7,828 nt of DNA from Gammaproteobacteria bacterium (GCA_003646355.1 QNFO01000044.1:1-7828); one strand, 5' to 3'. Shown: positions 1-7,822, counted from the first letter of the stretch. Translations and numbers: made by a program. Notes: a model not told the origin generated them from the letters alone.

Positions 1-1481
<1,481 letters not shown>

Positions 1482-1534
1482 GCCTGGAGTAAAATCGAAA
1501 GCCTCGCGAAGCATCCAAATAACACCAACCAAGA

Positions 1535-1581
1535 CCATCATTACCTAAAGCTCTAGATGCCAGCACCTTAGGTAATGATGG
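1535..1581. repeat. 14-bp perfect inverted repeat (hairpin) downstream of argS
   Basis: The left arm ccatcattacctaa (1535-1548) is the exact reverse complement of the right arm ttaggtaatgatgg (1568-1581), separated by 19 nt. An inner gct/agc pairing (1550-1552 with 1562-1564) could extend the stem past an asymmetric bulge. The stem begins 54 nt after the argS stop. It lacks a trailing T-tract on either strand, which argues against a standard intrinsic terminator. It may be a dispersed palindromic element, a processing or attenuation structure, or an unconventional terminator. The repeat itself is certain; its role is not. Confidence 0.75.
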
Positions 1582-1709
1582 GGATAGACTCCTGTTATAA
1601 ACCCAGGGAAAACATTGATAATCGTCACAATTATTTAACAGCGCGCAACCACTTGTCGCGACGGGAAGCCGCTTGTCCAGAGTAGGCAATACGTAGCAGC
1701 TTGAGCAAA

Positions 1710-1715
1710 TATAAT
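1710..1715 (+). promoter_or_regulatory. Candidate -10 box (TATAAT) for the PEP-CTERM gene
   Basis: This is an exact TATAAT hexamer 75 nt upstream of the ATG at 1791, in a locally AT-rich patch. No acceptable TTGACA-like -35 lies 16-18 nt upstream (that position reads caatac) and there is no extended TGn. If used, it would give a leader of about 70 nt and would probably need an activator. This is a single-motif call. Confidence 0.3.
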
Positions 1716-1790
1716 GGCCGGGTAACGAAACAACGACAGCGGTCAATTTCGAAGCTGCAAGATTAACCCCCATAAACTCGGTTGCCCGCA

Positions 1791-2417
1791 ATGAAGTACT
1801 GCTTACTCCTTCTCCCTATTCTTCTATTTGCTAGCACCTCCAATGCAACGCCAATGAGTAATGCAACTATTATTCAAGACGGTGGTGCTTATTCGAATAT
1901 TAGTCATTTATATCAAAGAAGCCCGAAGCAGACCGGCTGGATTAACCTAAATGATGGTTCTATTTATTCACCCTGGGCCAGACATTGGGCTGAGTACACA
2001 GCCTTCCTCACTAAAGGCGTTTGGGATATTGGGCTTAACGTTAGCAATCATGGCAACCTTGACTCAGGCTGGTACGACACCTTTAAAGTGCGCAGTCGAT
2101 TAACGGACACATCACTAGTAACCGAAGAAATCCTGAAAATAAAGGCGAGTGATACGCAGTCTCATTTTGGCCTCTCACGAGTTGATATTTCCACTGCTGG
2201 TGATTACACCGTGCGCTACACCTGGTTAAATGACAAATGGGGTGGCCGCGAAGACGCCCTTCGTCGAGACGCCAACATTCAAATAAACAGCGTCTTTTTT
2301 AACCGCGTTCCCGAGCCATCCAGTCTGGCATTACTGACTCTCGGCGCCATCCTTTTAGTGGCAAAAAAACGGTCACAGTCCAAGTGCAACGAGTCCAATG
2401 TAGACGCACTCATTTAA
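1791..2417 (+). CDS. Secreted PEP-CTERM sorting-domain protein, function unknown
   Basis: A 208-residue exported protein. The N-terminus is a signal peptide: MK, a hydrophobic run (residues 3-14), then STSNA with likely cleavage after Ala19. The C-terminus carries a PEP-CTERM signal: VPEP (173-176), a hydrophobic helix (about 179-191) and the basic cluster KKR (192-194). In the family, this signal directs the protein to an exosortase (EpsH/XrtA type) that cleaves it at the inner membrane for release or attachment, usually in exopolysaccharide-producing Gram-negatives. The body (about 20-170) is polar and rich in Asn, Ser, Trp and Tyr, with alternating hydrophobic patches such as GDYTVRYTWLND, which suggests a beta-sandwich; I do not recognise a family. 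ATG 1791 is preferred over the in-frame TTG at 1782 because it puts MK directly before the hydrophobic core. No clear Shine-Dalgarno precedes either. Codon use looks AT-richer than the flanking genes, hinting at transfer. Fourteen residues follow KKR, longer than the usual tail. No exosortase is in the window. Confidence 0.85.
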   Translation: MKYCLLLLPILLFASTSNATPMSNATIIQDGGAYSNISHLYQRSPKQTGWINLNDGSIYSPWARHWAEYTAFLTKGVWDIGLNVSNHGNLDSGWYDTFKVRSRLTDTSLVTEEILKIKASDTQSHFGLSRVDISTAGDYTVRYTWLNDKWGGREDALRRDANIQINSVFFNRVPEPSSLALLTLGAILLVAKKRSQSKCNESNVDALI

Positions 2418-2425
2418 GATAAATC

Positions 2426-2458
2426 AATTCCGCTAAGAACACAGGTCTCAGCGGAATT
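2426..2458. terminator. Hairpin between convergent genes, probable shared terminator
   Basis: The arms aattccgct (2426-2434) and agcggaatt (2450-2458) are perfect reverse complements. The stem extends inward to 13 positions (2426-2438 with 2446-2458) with a single A-C mismatch and a 7-nt loop. It lies 8 nt after the PEP-CTERM stop and 42 nt beyond the end of the glutamate dehydrogenase gene, where a bidirectional terminator is expected. Neither side has a textbook T-tract directly after the stem: the + side reads ccctatagtaaaaaaa and the - side GATTTATCTT. Terminator function is therefore inferred mainly from position and stem strength. Confidence 0.6.
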
Positions 2459-2500
2459 CCCTATAGTAAAAAAATAAACACCCACAAAACGTCGAGCCGT

Positions 2501-3838
2501 TTAAGGCCAAATGCCCCGCTGCGCAGTCACCGCAACTAATTTATCAAGTGCGATAACTAATGCCGCCGTGCGCAAGTCCAGTGGGTAGGCATGACCCTCT
2601 TCCGGCAGTTCACTTTCTTCAGCCGTCAGTAACTTCAAGCGTTCGACACTGACATCAACCGCCTTATTCATTTTTTTCAGCAACTTTTCATTCACCTCAT
2701 CCAGTTCCCACTGCTGGTTTTCAAGGTTTTGTACCCACTCAAAATAGCTCACGGTTACGCCACCCGCATTGGCGAGAATGTCGGGCAGCACCTGAATACC
2801 CTTACCAGCAAGTATGCGATCACCCTCGGGGGTAATTGGCCCGTTGGCTGCTTCAACTACCAGTTTTGCTTGAATACGCTCAGCATTGTGGCTACAGATT
2901 TGATGACTGAGAGCCGCTGGCACTAGCACATCGCAGTCGACTTCAAGCAGCGCTTCGTTGGTGGTACTCATGGTGCCAGGCAAGCCGATGAGGGAGCCGT
3001 GCTCAAGTTTATAGGCTGCGACCTCCGATAAATCCAGCCCCTCTCGGTCGATAATGCCGCCCTGTGAGTCGCTCAAGGCAATAATTTTGGCACCCATGCA
3101 ATGCATTTGCTCGGCAACGACGGCTCCAACATTACCGAAGCCTTGAATTACTACTGTGGCCCCATCCAGGCTGCTCAGCCCTGGCACCATGTGTTTAGCG
3201 ATGAAGTGACGAGCGGCATAACACACACCCCGGCCAGTGGCCTCGCGCCGCCCCACGGAGCCACCGAGGGAGACCGGCTTGCCGGTGACTACAGCGCGAT
3301 TATTATTGCCGCTGTGCATCACATCGTAGGTGTCGAAGACCCAGCCCATGGTTTGTTCGTTGGTGTATAAATCAGGTGAAGGGATATCGATATAGGGGCC
3401 AATATTGTCACCCAGCTCACTGATAAAGCGCCGAGTAATACGACGTAGTTCATTGGAGGATAGTTTTTTGGGGTCGCAAATCACCGCGCCTTTAGCCCCG
3501 CCAAAGGGCACTTCAATTAAGGCACACTTCCAGGTCATTAAAGAAGCGAGCGCGCTAACTTCATTGAGGTCAACATCGGGATGAAAGCGTATGCCGCCCT
3601 TGCCCGGCCCGAGGGTGCGATTGTGTACCACCCGGCAACCCTTAAATATCTGTACCGAACCATCGTCCATTTCAATGGGAAAGGTGACACTAATCACCCG
3701 CTTAGGATAGCGCAGCGCATCAATAATACCTTTGTGGATGTGGGCGATACGACACAGGGCCCGATCGAGATTAATATTGGTCATGGTCGCAGCGCTACTA
3801 TCGGTAATAGCACCGGCTCTTATATCAGGCTGATCCAT
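2501..3838 (-). CDS. Glutamate dehydrogenase (Glu/Leu/Phe/Val dehydrogenase family)
   Basis: A 445-residue cytosolic oxidoreductase that interconverts L-glutamate with 2-oxoglutarate and ammonia using NAD(P). Residue spacing matches Clostridium symbiosum GDH exactly: Lys80, Lys104, catalytic Lys116 and Asp156 correspond to K89, K113, K125 and D165. They sit in GPGKGGIRFHPDV, MTWKCAL, PFGGAKGAV and DIPSPDLYTNEQ. The Rossmann domain has VVIQGFGNVG, and its second strand ends ALSDSQGG. EAANGPITPEGD and LPDILANAGGVTVSYFEWVQN are typical of the small hexameric GDHs. Length fits the 415-450 aa class rather than the large 180-kDa enzymes. ATG at 3838 is preceded by AGGAA about 9 nt upstream; a second Met at residue 19 is possible. 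The gene starts 38 nt after the dinB stop on the same strand, so the two may be co-transcribed. Cofactor preference, and a leucine or valine substrate instead of glutamate, cannot be fully excluded, so I withhold a symbol. Confidence 0.93.
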   Translation of the reverse strand: MDQPDIRAGAITDSSAATMTNINLDRALCRIAHIHKGIIDALRYPKRVISVTFPIEMDDGSVQIFKGCRVVHNRTLGPGKGGIRFHPDVDLNEVSALASLMTWKCALIEVPFGGAKGAVICDPKKLSSNELRRITRRFISELGDNIGPYIDIPSPDLYTNEQTMGWVFDTYDVMHSGNNNRAVVTGKPVSLGGSVGRREATGRGVCYAARHFIAKHMVPGLSSLDGATVVIQGFGNVGAVVAEQMHCMGAKIIALSDSQGGIIDREGLDLSEVAAYKLEHGSLIGLPGTMSTTNEALLEVDCDVLVPAALSHQICSHNAERIQAKLVVEAANGPITPEGDRILAGKGIQVLPDILANAGGVTVSYFEWVQNLENQQWELDEVNEKLLKKMNKAVDVSVERLKLLTAEESELPEEGHAYPLDLRTAALVIALDKLVAVTAQRGIWP

Positions 3839-3876
3839 AGATTCTTATTCCTGTTTGTTTTGCAACGAGGCTTTAT

Positions 3877-4977
3877 TCAGTCTACTTCTGAATCTGCCGC
3901 AAAAACCAGGGGATACTGATGGCCCGCCTGGTCGTGAGTTGAATCAATAAAACGCAGGCCAATGCCGAGTAGACGCACTCCCTGCTCACCCCGCCACCAG
4001 GCTTGCTCGCATAAGCCTTGATAGCCCTGCAGTGTAATGCCATCGGGCAACTCTCGCTCTACGGTAGTACTGGTGAAATCACTAAAACGCATTTTTAAAT
4101 AATGACGACTGACCTGGTAGGAGTCATCAATATTTTGATAGCGCCTTTGTAATTGTTCAAATAAGGCCGGTAAACGAGCGATGCAAGTAGCCGCATCGGG
4201 TAAATCGTCAACAAAAGTGGTTTCAACACTGAGGGATTTTCGGCGCCGGTCTACTCTCACTGGCCGATTGTCTATACCCCGGCTCAACTCAAATAAACGC
4301 TGACCCAGCACACCGAAGTGCTCACTCAACTTGATTAAACTGAGCTGGCGTAAATCACCACAGGTAAGTATTTCAAGCTGGTGAAGCTTTTTTTCAGTGA
4401 CTTTACCAACGCCGAATAACTTACCCACCGGCAGTGCCAGCACAAAGGCATCGACCTGTTGCGGAGTGATGACAAACAAGCCATCGGGTTTGCGCCAGTC
4501 ACTGGCTATTTTAGCCAAAAATTTACTCGGGGCAACACCGGCAGAAACAATAATGCCAATTTCATCCTTTATACGTGCACGAATCGCCTCGGCCATTAAG
4601 GTGGCGCTGCCCTGGTAGAGTTCGGTGGCACTGACATCGAGAAAGGCTTCATCGAGGGACAGCGGTTCGACCAGCTCGGTAAAGTCGGAAAAGATCTCGC
4701 GGATCTGTAGGGCTATCTCTCGATATTTTGTAAAATTAGGGGGCACAACAATCAAATCGGGACACAAACGCATAGCACGGGCCGTGGCCATCGCCGAGTG
4801 TATGCCGTATTCACGGGCCGCATAGTTACAGGTGGCAACCACACCTCTGCGTTGTGCACTGCCTCCCACGGCAATAGGTAGAGTCGCCAGCCTAGGATCG
4901 TCACGCATCTCCACTGCTGCATAAAAGCAATCGCAGTCACAGTGAATGATTTTTCGTTGCTGACTAGGTTCAGTCAT
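3877..4977 (-). CDS. dinB: DNA polymerase IV (Y-family translesion polymerase)
   Basis: A 366-residue error-prone polymerase that extends past lesions and misaligned primers. The catalytic acidic residues are visible: Asp14 in HCDCDCFYAAVEMRD, and Asp109-Glu110 in PLSLDEAFLD. All are offset by +6 from E. coli D8, D103 and E104. The steric-gate position is Tyr19 (Phe13 in E. coli). The finger region GGSAQRRGVVATCNYAAREYG, the palm SAGVAPSKFLAKIASD, and the thumb helix-hairpin-helix LFGVGKVTEKKL are all present. The little-finger domain follows from about residue 235 (RRRKSLSVETTF). Near the C-terminus, QYPLVF (354-359) fits the QxxLxF sliding-clamp-binding pattern. The length is slightly above E. 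coli's 351. The Shine-Dalgarno is weak (GAG 9-12 nt upstream), but the N-terminus aligns well with the family. No convincing LexA box (CTGT-N8-ACAG) was found in the upstream 200 bp. The glutamate dehydrogenase gene follows closely on the same strand. Confidence 0.96.
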   Translation of the reverse strand: MTEPSQQRKIIHCDCDCFYAAVEMRDDPRLATLPIAVGGSAQRRGVVATCNYAAREYGIHSAMATARAMRLCPDLIVVPPNFTKYREIALQIREIFSDFTELVEPLSLDEAFLDVSATELYQGSATLMAEAIRARIKDEIGIIVSAGVAPSKFLAKIASDWRKPDGLFVITPQQVDAFVLALPVGKLFGVGKVTEKKLHQLEILTCGDLRQLSLIKLSEHFGVLGQRLFELSRGIDNRPVRVDRRRKSLSVETTFVDDLPDAATCIARLPALFEQLQRRYQNIDDSYQVSRHYLKMRFSDFTSTTVERELPDGITLQGYQGLCEQAWWRGEQGVRLLGIGLRFIDSTHDQAGHQYPLVFAADSEVD

Positions 4978-5182
4978 ATTGGCGACTCAACTCAACACAG
5001 CAATGTTCAGTCATAGAGTTGCTGGTCGAGACTGGTGTATTTTAAAGACATCATTGAAACCCCTTGTGTTGACACCGAAGTACTGACAAACGACAGCATC
5101 TATGGTATTTAAGTGCCCCCATCCCGTATTCAAAAATCAAGTACCGCATTTTAAGCAGCGTCAAACCAAAAAGGAAAGAGTC
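4978..5182. promoter_or_regulatory. Divergent promoter region between dinB and the SDR gene
   Basis: About 205 bp separate the dinB start (- strand) from the SDR start (+ strand), so both promoters should lie here. On the + strand there is an exact TTGACA (5069-5074) inside the small palindrome gtgttgacac, and a CTGACA 14 nt further on (5083-5088). Neither is followed by a good -10; the best pairing is CTGACA with TATTTA at 5106-5111. On the - strand a TAAAAT hexamer (about 5039-5044) is a possible dinB -10 without a clear -35. These are weak motif matches. The tandem TGACA units could equally be part of a regulator site for the fatty-acid gene. Confidence 0.35.
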
Positions 5183-6103
5183 ATGAGCGATACACTAAAT
5201 TATGAAGGCCGAGTCGCCATCATCACCGGCAGCGGCGGCGGTCTGGGTCGAGCCCACGCCCTGCTGCTAGCCAGCCGCGGCGCCAAGGTAGTAATTAACG
5301 ATCTCGGCGGCGACATGCAGGGCCGGGGCACCAGCGGTAGTAACAGCCCAGCCGACAAGGTCGTAGAGGAGATTAAAGCCGCCGGTGGTGAAGCCGTGGC
5401 GAATTACGACTCCGTAATTGACGGCGATAAAATTGTACAAACCGCTCTCGACACCTACGGCAAGATCGACATTCTTATCAACAACGCCGGTATTTTGCGT
5501 GACACCTCTTTCCACAAGATGACAGAGGACGACTGGGATCAAGTCTACAACGTCCACGTTAAAGGCGCGTTCAAAGTCACCCATGCCGCCTGGCCCCACC
5601 TGCGTGAACAGCAGTACGGTCGCCTGGTATTCACTGCTTCAAGCTCCGGTGTTTACGGCAATTTCGGTCAGGCGAACTACGCTATGGCCAAGCTGGGCTT
5701 ATTTGGTCTGGCGCAAACTCTGGCGCAGGAAGGCGGTAAGTACAACATCAAGTGCAATACCATCGCGCCCTTTGCCGGTTCCCGCATGACAGAAACTATT
5801 CTTGAAGAAAAGATGGTCAAGGCCCTCAACCCCGGTTTTGTCAGCCCACTGGTCGGCTATCTTTGCCACGAAGACTGCCCCGCTACTGGCAACTTATTCG
5901 AACTTGGTGGCGGCTGGTATTCACAGGTGCGCTGGGAGCGCAGTGAAGGCATCACCCTGCCCCTAACCCACGGCATTAGCCTCGAACAAATTGTCGACAA
6001 CTGGGGCAAGATCACTGACTTTTCCAGCAACACTGAACACCCCATCGTTGCGTTAGCTGGCTTTCAAAAAGTTGAGCCAAATTTAGCAACGCTGCCCGAT
6101 TAA
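5183..6103 (+). CDS. SDR dehydrogenase, MFE-2/HSD17B4-type (3R)-hydroxyacyl-CoA dehydrogenase
   Basis: A 306-residue short-chain dehydrogenase/reductase that likely oxidises (3R)-3-hydroxyacyl-CoA to 3-ketoacyl-CoA with NAD+ in the cytosol. The cofactor motif TGSGGGLG spans residues 15-22. An acidic NDLGGD (39-44) ends the second strand, favouring NAD. NNAG is at 100-103. The catalytic set is Ser153, Tyr166 and Lys170 (ASSSGVYGN, then NYAMAK). The match extends beyond the generic SDR core: ADKVVEEIKAAGGEAVANYDSV, NNAGILRD, YGNFGQANY, CNTIAP.AGSRMTET, PLVGYLCHE and RWERSEG all resemble, from memory, the N-terminal unit of peroxisomal multifunctional enzyme type 2. The hydratase-2 and SCP2 units of that enzyme are absent. 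ATG 5183 is chosen because AAGGAAAG lies directly upstream and the SDR fold starts within eight residues; an in-frame ATG at 5101-5103 would add an unconserved 27-residue leader. Actual substrates (fatty acyl, steroid side chain, other CoA thioesters) are unproven. Confidence 0.9.
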   Translation: MSDTLNYEGRVAIITGSGGGLGRAHALLLASRGAKVVINDLGGDMQGRGTSGSNSPADKVVEEIKAAGGEAVANYDSVIDGDKIVQTALDTYGKIDILINNAGILRDTSFHKMTEDDWDQVYNVHVKGAFKVTHAAWPHLREQQYGRLVFTASSSGVYGNFGQANYAMAKLGLFGLAQTLAQEGGKYNIKCNTIAPFAGSRMTETILEEKMVKALNPGFVSPLVGYLCHEDCPATGNLFELGGGWYSQVRWERSEGITLPLTHGISLEQIVDNWGKITDFSSNTEHPIVALAGFQKVEPNLATLPD

Positions 6104-6117
6104 TTCTCGACAAAAGC

Positions 6118-6154
6118 AGACCCTTGCCAGTTCGAAAAAGACGAGCAAGGGTCT
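6118..6154 (+). terminator. 10-bp perfect hairpin after the SDR gene
   Basis: The arms agacccttgc (6118-6127) and gcaagggtct (6145-6154) are perfect reverse complements with a 17-nt loop, 14 nt past the SDR stop. The stem is followed by tcccc rather than a U-tract, so it is either a weak intrinsic terminator or an mRNA-stabilising 3' structure. It partly separates the SDR from the isomerase gene. The remaining roughly 100 bp before the next start contain no promoter I can name. Confidence 0.55.
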
Positions 6155-6256
6155 TCCCCACTCCGACAATGCCACCCAAATTTCACCGACACGCACTTCG
6201 CCACTCAATAACGCTTAAGCTCGCAACTTTACAAAACAAATAATAAGGAAGATAAG

Positions 6257-7072
6257 ATGCTGCCCGAGTTCACTACCCTGAGCATTGAGTTAAAAGACAA
6301 CATCGCCCACCTGCAACTCAATCGTCCCGAGCGCGCCAACGCCATAAACCGGCCAATGTGGCAAGAACTGGGGGAGGCAATGACCTGGGCCAGCAGCACT
6401 GCTGAAGTACGCGTAGTTGTGCTCAGCGGCCAGGGCAAGCACTTTTGCTCAGGTATTGATCTGGCCATGCTCAACGAACTTATTGATGAGTCGATAGGTT
6501 GCGAAGGTCGCAAGCGAGAGGCGCTGCGGGAGGAAATTCTCTGGCTACAAAGACAGTTAACAGCTATTGAGCGATGCCGAAAACCAGTACTCGGGGCTAT
6601 TCACGGCCTCTGTATTGGCGGTGGCATCGATTTAATTAGTGCCTGTGATATGCGCTATTGCACTACAGACGCAGTATTCTCCATTAAAGAAATTGATGTG
6701 GGCCTGGTCGCCGATGTCGGCACTCTACAGCGTCTGCCTCGTTTAATAGGTGACGGTATAATGCGTGAACTGGTCTATACCGGGCGCGATTTTAACGGCG
6801 TCGAAGCCACCAACCTTGGCCTGACAAATCAATCTTTCAGCGATAAAGAGACGATGCTAGCAACGGTGTTTGCCATTGCCGCATCAATCGCCAGCAAGTC
6901 GCCTCTCTGCGTGCGCGGTAATAAACAGGTCATACTTTACTCCCGTGAACACAGCATTGCCGACGGTCTCGATTATGTCGCCACCTGGAACGCAGGCATG
7001 TTAATTTCTGATGATATACAAATCGCTTTAAAAGCACAGAAAGCCGGTAAAACGCCCCTTTTTGAAAATTAA
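6257..7072 (+). CDS. Dienoyl-CoA isomerase, crotonase superfamily (ECH1-like)
   Basis: A 271-residue enoyl-CoA hydratase/isomerase-fold protein, likely delta(3,5)-delta(2,4)-dienoyl-CoA isomerase. That enzyme shifts double bonds so that unsaturated acyl-CoAs with odd-numbered double bonds can re-enter beta-oxidation. The oxyanion-hole segments are HFCSGIDL (62-69) and HGLCIGGGIDL (116-126). The three acidic residues of rat ECH1 (D176, E196, D204) correspond, with identical 20- and 8-residue spacing, to Asp125, Glu145 (SIKEIDVGL) and Asp153 (VADVGTLQRLP). AIERCRKPV, SACDMRYC, SKSP and LLYSREHS-like text with NYVASWN-like YVATWN further match ECH1 rather than the plain hydratase, which uses two Glu. 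The start is well supported by AAGGAAG five nt before the ATG. No PTS1-type or export signal is present, so it is cytosolic. It follows the SDR after a hairpin and precedes rsuA by 33 nt. Other enoyl-CoA isomerase or hydratase activity remains possible. Confidence 0.9.
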   Translation: MLPEFTTLSIELKDNIAHLQLNRPERANAINRPMWQELGEAMTWASSTAEVRVVVLSGQGKHFCSGIDLAMLNELIDESIGCEGRKREALREEILWLQRQLTAIERCRKPVLGAIHGLCIGGGIDLISACDMRYCTTDAVFSIKEIDVGLVADVGTLQRLPRLIGDGIMRELVYTGRDFNGVEATNLGLTNQSFSDKETMLATVFAIAASIASKSPLCVRGNKQVILYSREHSIADGLDYVATWNAGMLISDDIQIALKAQKAGKTPLFEN

Positions 7073-7105
7073 AAACCAGCAATCACTAGGGATAATAAAG
7101 TAGTC

Positions 7106-7822
7106 ATGCAGTCCACACGCACACGCCTTGATCGCTTTATGAGCCAACAGCTCGGTATTAAGCGTCAGGCGATTAGGCCAATACTCGCCCAGGGCCGTAT
7201 TCTAGTTGACGGCAGTGTCGCCAGCAACGTGCAACAAAGCATTCACCAATTCACCCACGTCATCTTCGATGAAAAGGTAATACAAAACAATAAACCCCGT
7301 TACGTGATGATGAATAAACCCACCGGTGTCGTCAGTGCCACAAAAGACTTACGCCATAAAACCGTTGTTGATTTACTTAAAAAAGACGAGCGCGATGGTC
7401 TACACATTGCCGGGCGATTAGACTTTAATTCAACAGGATTAATCTTACTGACTAACGATGGACGCTGGTCGCGCCAACTTTCCTCACCTGTCAACAAAAT
7501 CGTCAAGCGCTATCGCGTTAAATTAGAAAAACCACTAGATGAAAGCTATATTTTGGCCTTTGCCAAAGGTATGTATTTTGATTACGAGGGTATCATCACC
7601 CAAACCGCAAAGCTGAAAATCATCAGTAGTCACATTGGCGAAGTCAGCCTAATTGAGGGCCGCTACCATCAAATCAAAAGGATGTTTGGTCGCTTTCAAA
7701 ACAAAGTACTGCAACTGCATCGCCTATCTATCGGCAAGCTGGCTTTAGACCCCGATCTATTACCCGGGCAAAGTAGAGAGTTCCTGCAGGGGGAAGTCAC
7801 TGGCATTTTTGAAACTGAATAG
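7106..7822 (+). CDS. rsuA: 16S rRNA pseudouridine(516) synthase, RsuA-type
   Basis: A 238-residue protein of the RsuA/RluB/E/F family, which converts a uridine in rRNA to pseudouridine during ribosome assembly. An N-terminal S4 RNA-binding domain (about 5-60: TRLDRFMSQQLGIKR, GRILVDGSV) precedes the catalytic domain, which opens PRYVMMNKPTGVVSAT (64-79). The catalytic aspartate is Asp106 in AGRLDFNSTGLILLTNDG. EGRYHQIKRMF and LHRLSIGKLALD.DLLPG follow E. coli RsuA closely, as does overall length (231 aa there). This favours RsuA (16S U516) over RluB, RluE or RluF. The gene begins 33 nt after the isomerase stop with only a weak, distant Shine-Dalgarno (AGGGA about 13 nt upstream), so translation or transcription may depend on the upstream gene. 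The TAG stop lies six bases before the window end. Codon use is somewhat AT-rich, but the protein is intact. Confidence 0.93.
   Translation: MQSTRTRLDRFMSQQLGIKRQAIRPILAQGRILVDGSVASNVQQSIHQFTHVIFDEKVIQNNKPRYVMMNKPTGVVSATKDLRHKTVVDLLKKDERDGLHIAGRLDFNSTGLILLTNDGRWSRQLSSPVNKIVKRYRVKLEKPLDESYILAFAKGMYFDYEGIITQTAKLKIISSHIGEVSLIEGRYHQIKRMFGRFQNKVLQLHRLSIGKLALDPDLLPGQSREFLQGEVTGIFETE

Larger units (their letters stand above)
1482..1790. other. 309-bp intergenic region with no convincing gene
   Basis: This is the stretch between the argS stop and the PEP-CTERM start. I see no tRNA, no SD-preceded ORF on either strand, and no recognisable insertion-sequence ends. It holds a strong inverted repeat (1535-1581) and, nearer the next gene, an exact TATAAT. 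Short hexamers (ataaca at 1519-1524 and tgttat at 1593-1598) could extend the inverted repeat as an outer pair around unpaired internal loops of about 10 nt. No U-rich run follows the hairpin, so a classical argS terminator is not obvious. The region could contain a small RNA or a degenerate palindromic repeat, but the sequence alone does not decide. Confidence 0.6.

Noticed and set aside
1782..1790. TTG start three codons upstream for the PEP-CTERM protein.
   Set aside because: The ATG at 1791 gives a normal MK-hydrophobic signal peptide, and no Shine-Dalgarno favours the TTG.
1482..1790. Sigma-54 (-24/-12) promoter, sometimes found before PEP-CTERM genes.
   Set aside because: No TGGCAC-N5-TTGC-like pair with GG and GC at the correct spacing was found.
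3101..3919. Plus-strand open frames opposite the glutamate dehydrogenase gene.
   Set aside because: They are codon-complement shadows of a strongly conserved minus-strand gene, with no start signals or domains.
5083..5096. ctgacaaacgacag as a LexA (SOS) box for dinB.
   Set aside because: The CTG and CAG half-sites are two bases too close compared with CTGT-N8-ACAG, and the position is far from the dinB start.
5101..5182. Upstream in-frame ATG that would lengthen the SDR by 27 residues.
   Set aside because: The extension is unlike the SDR family, while AAGGAAAG sits directly before the ATG at 5183.
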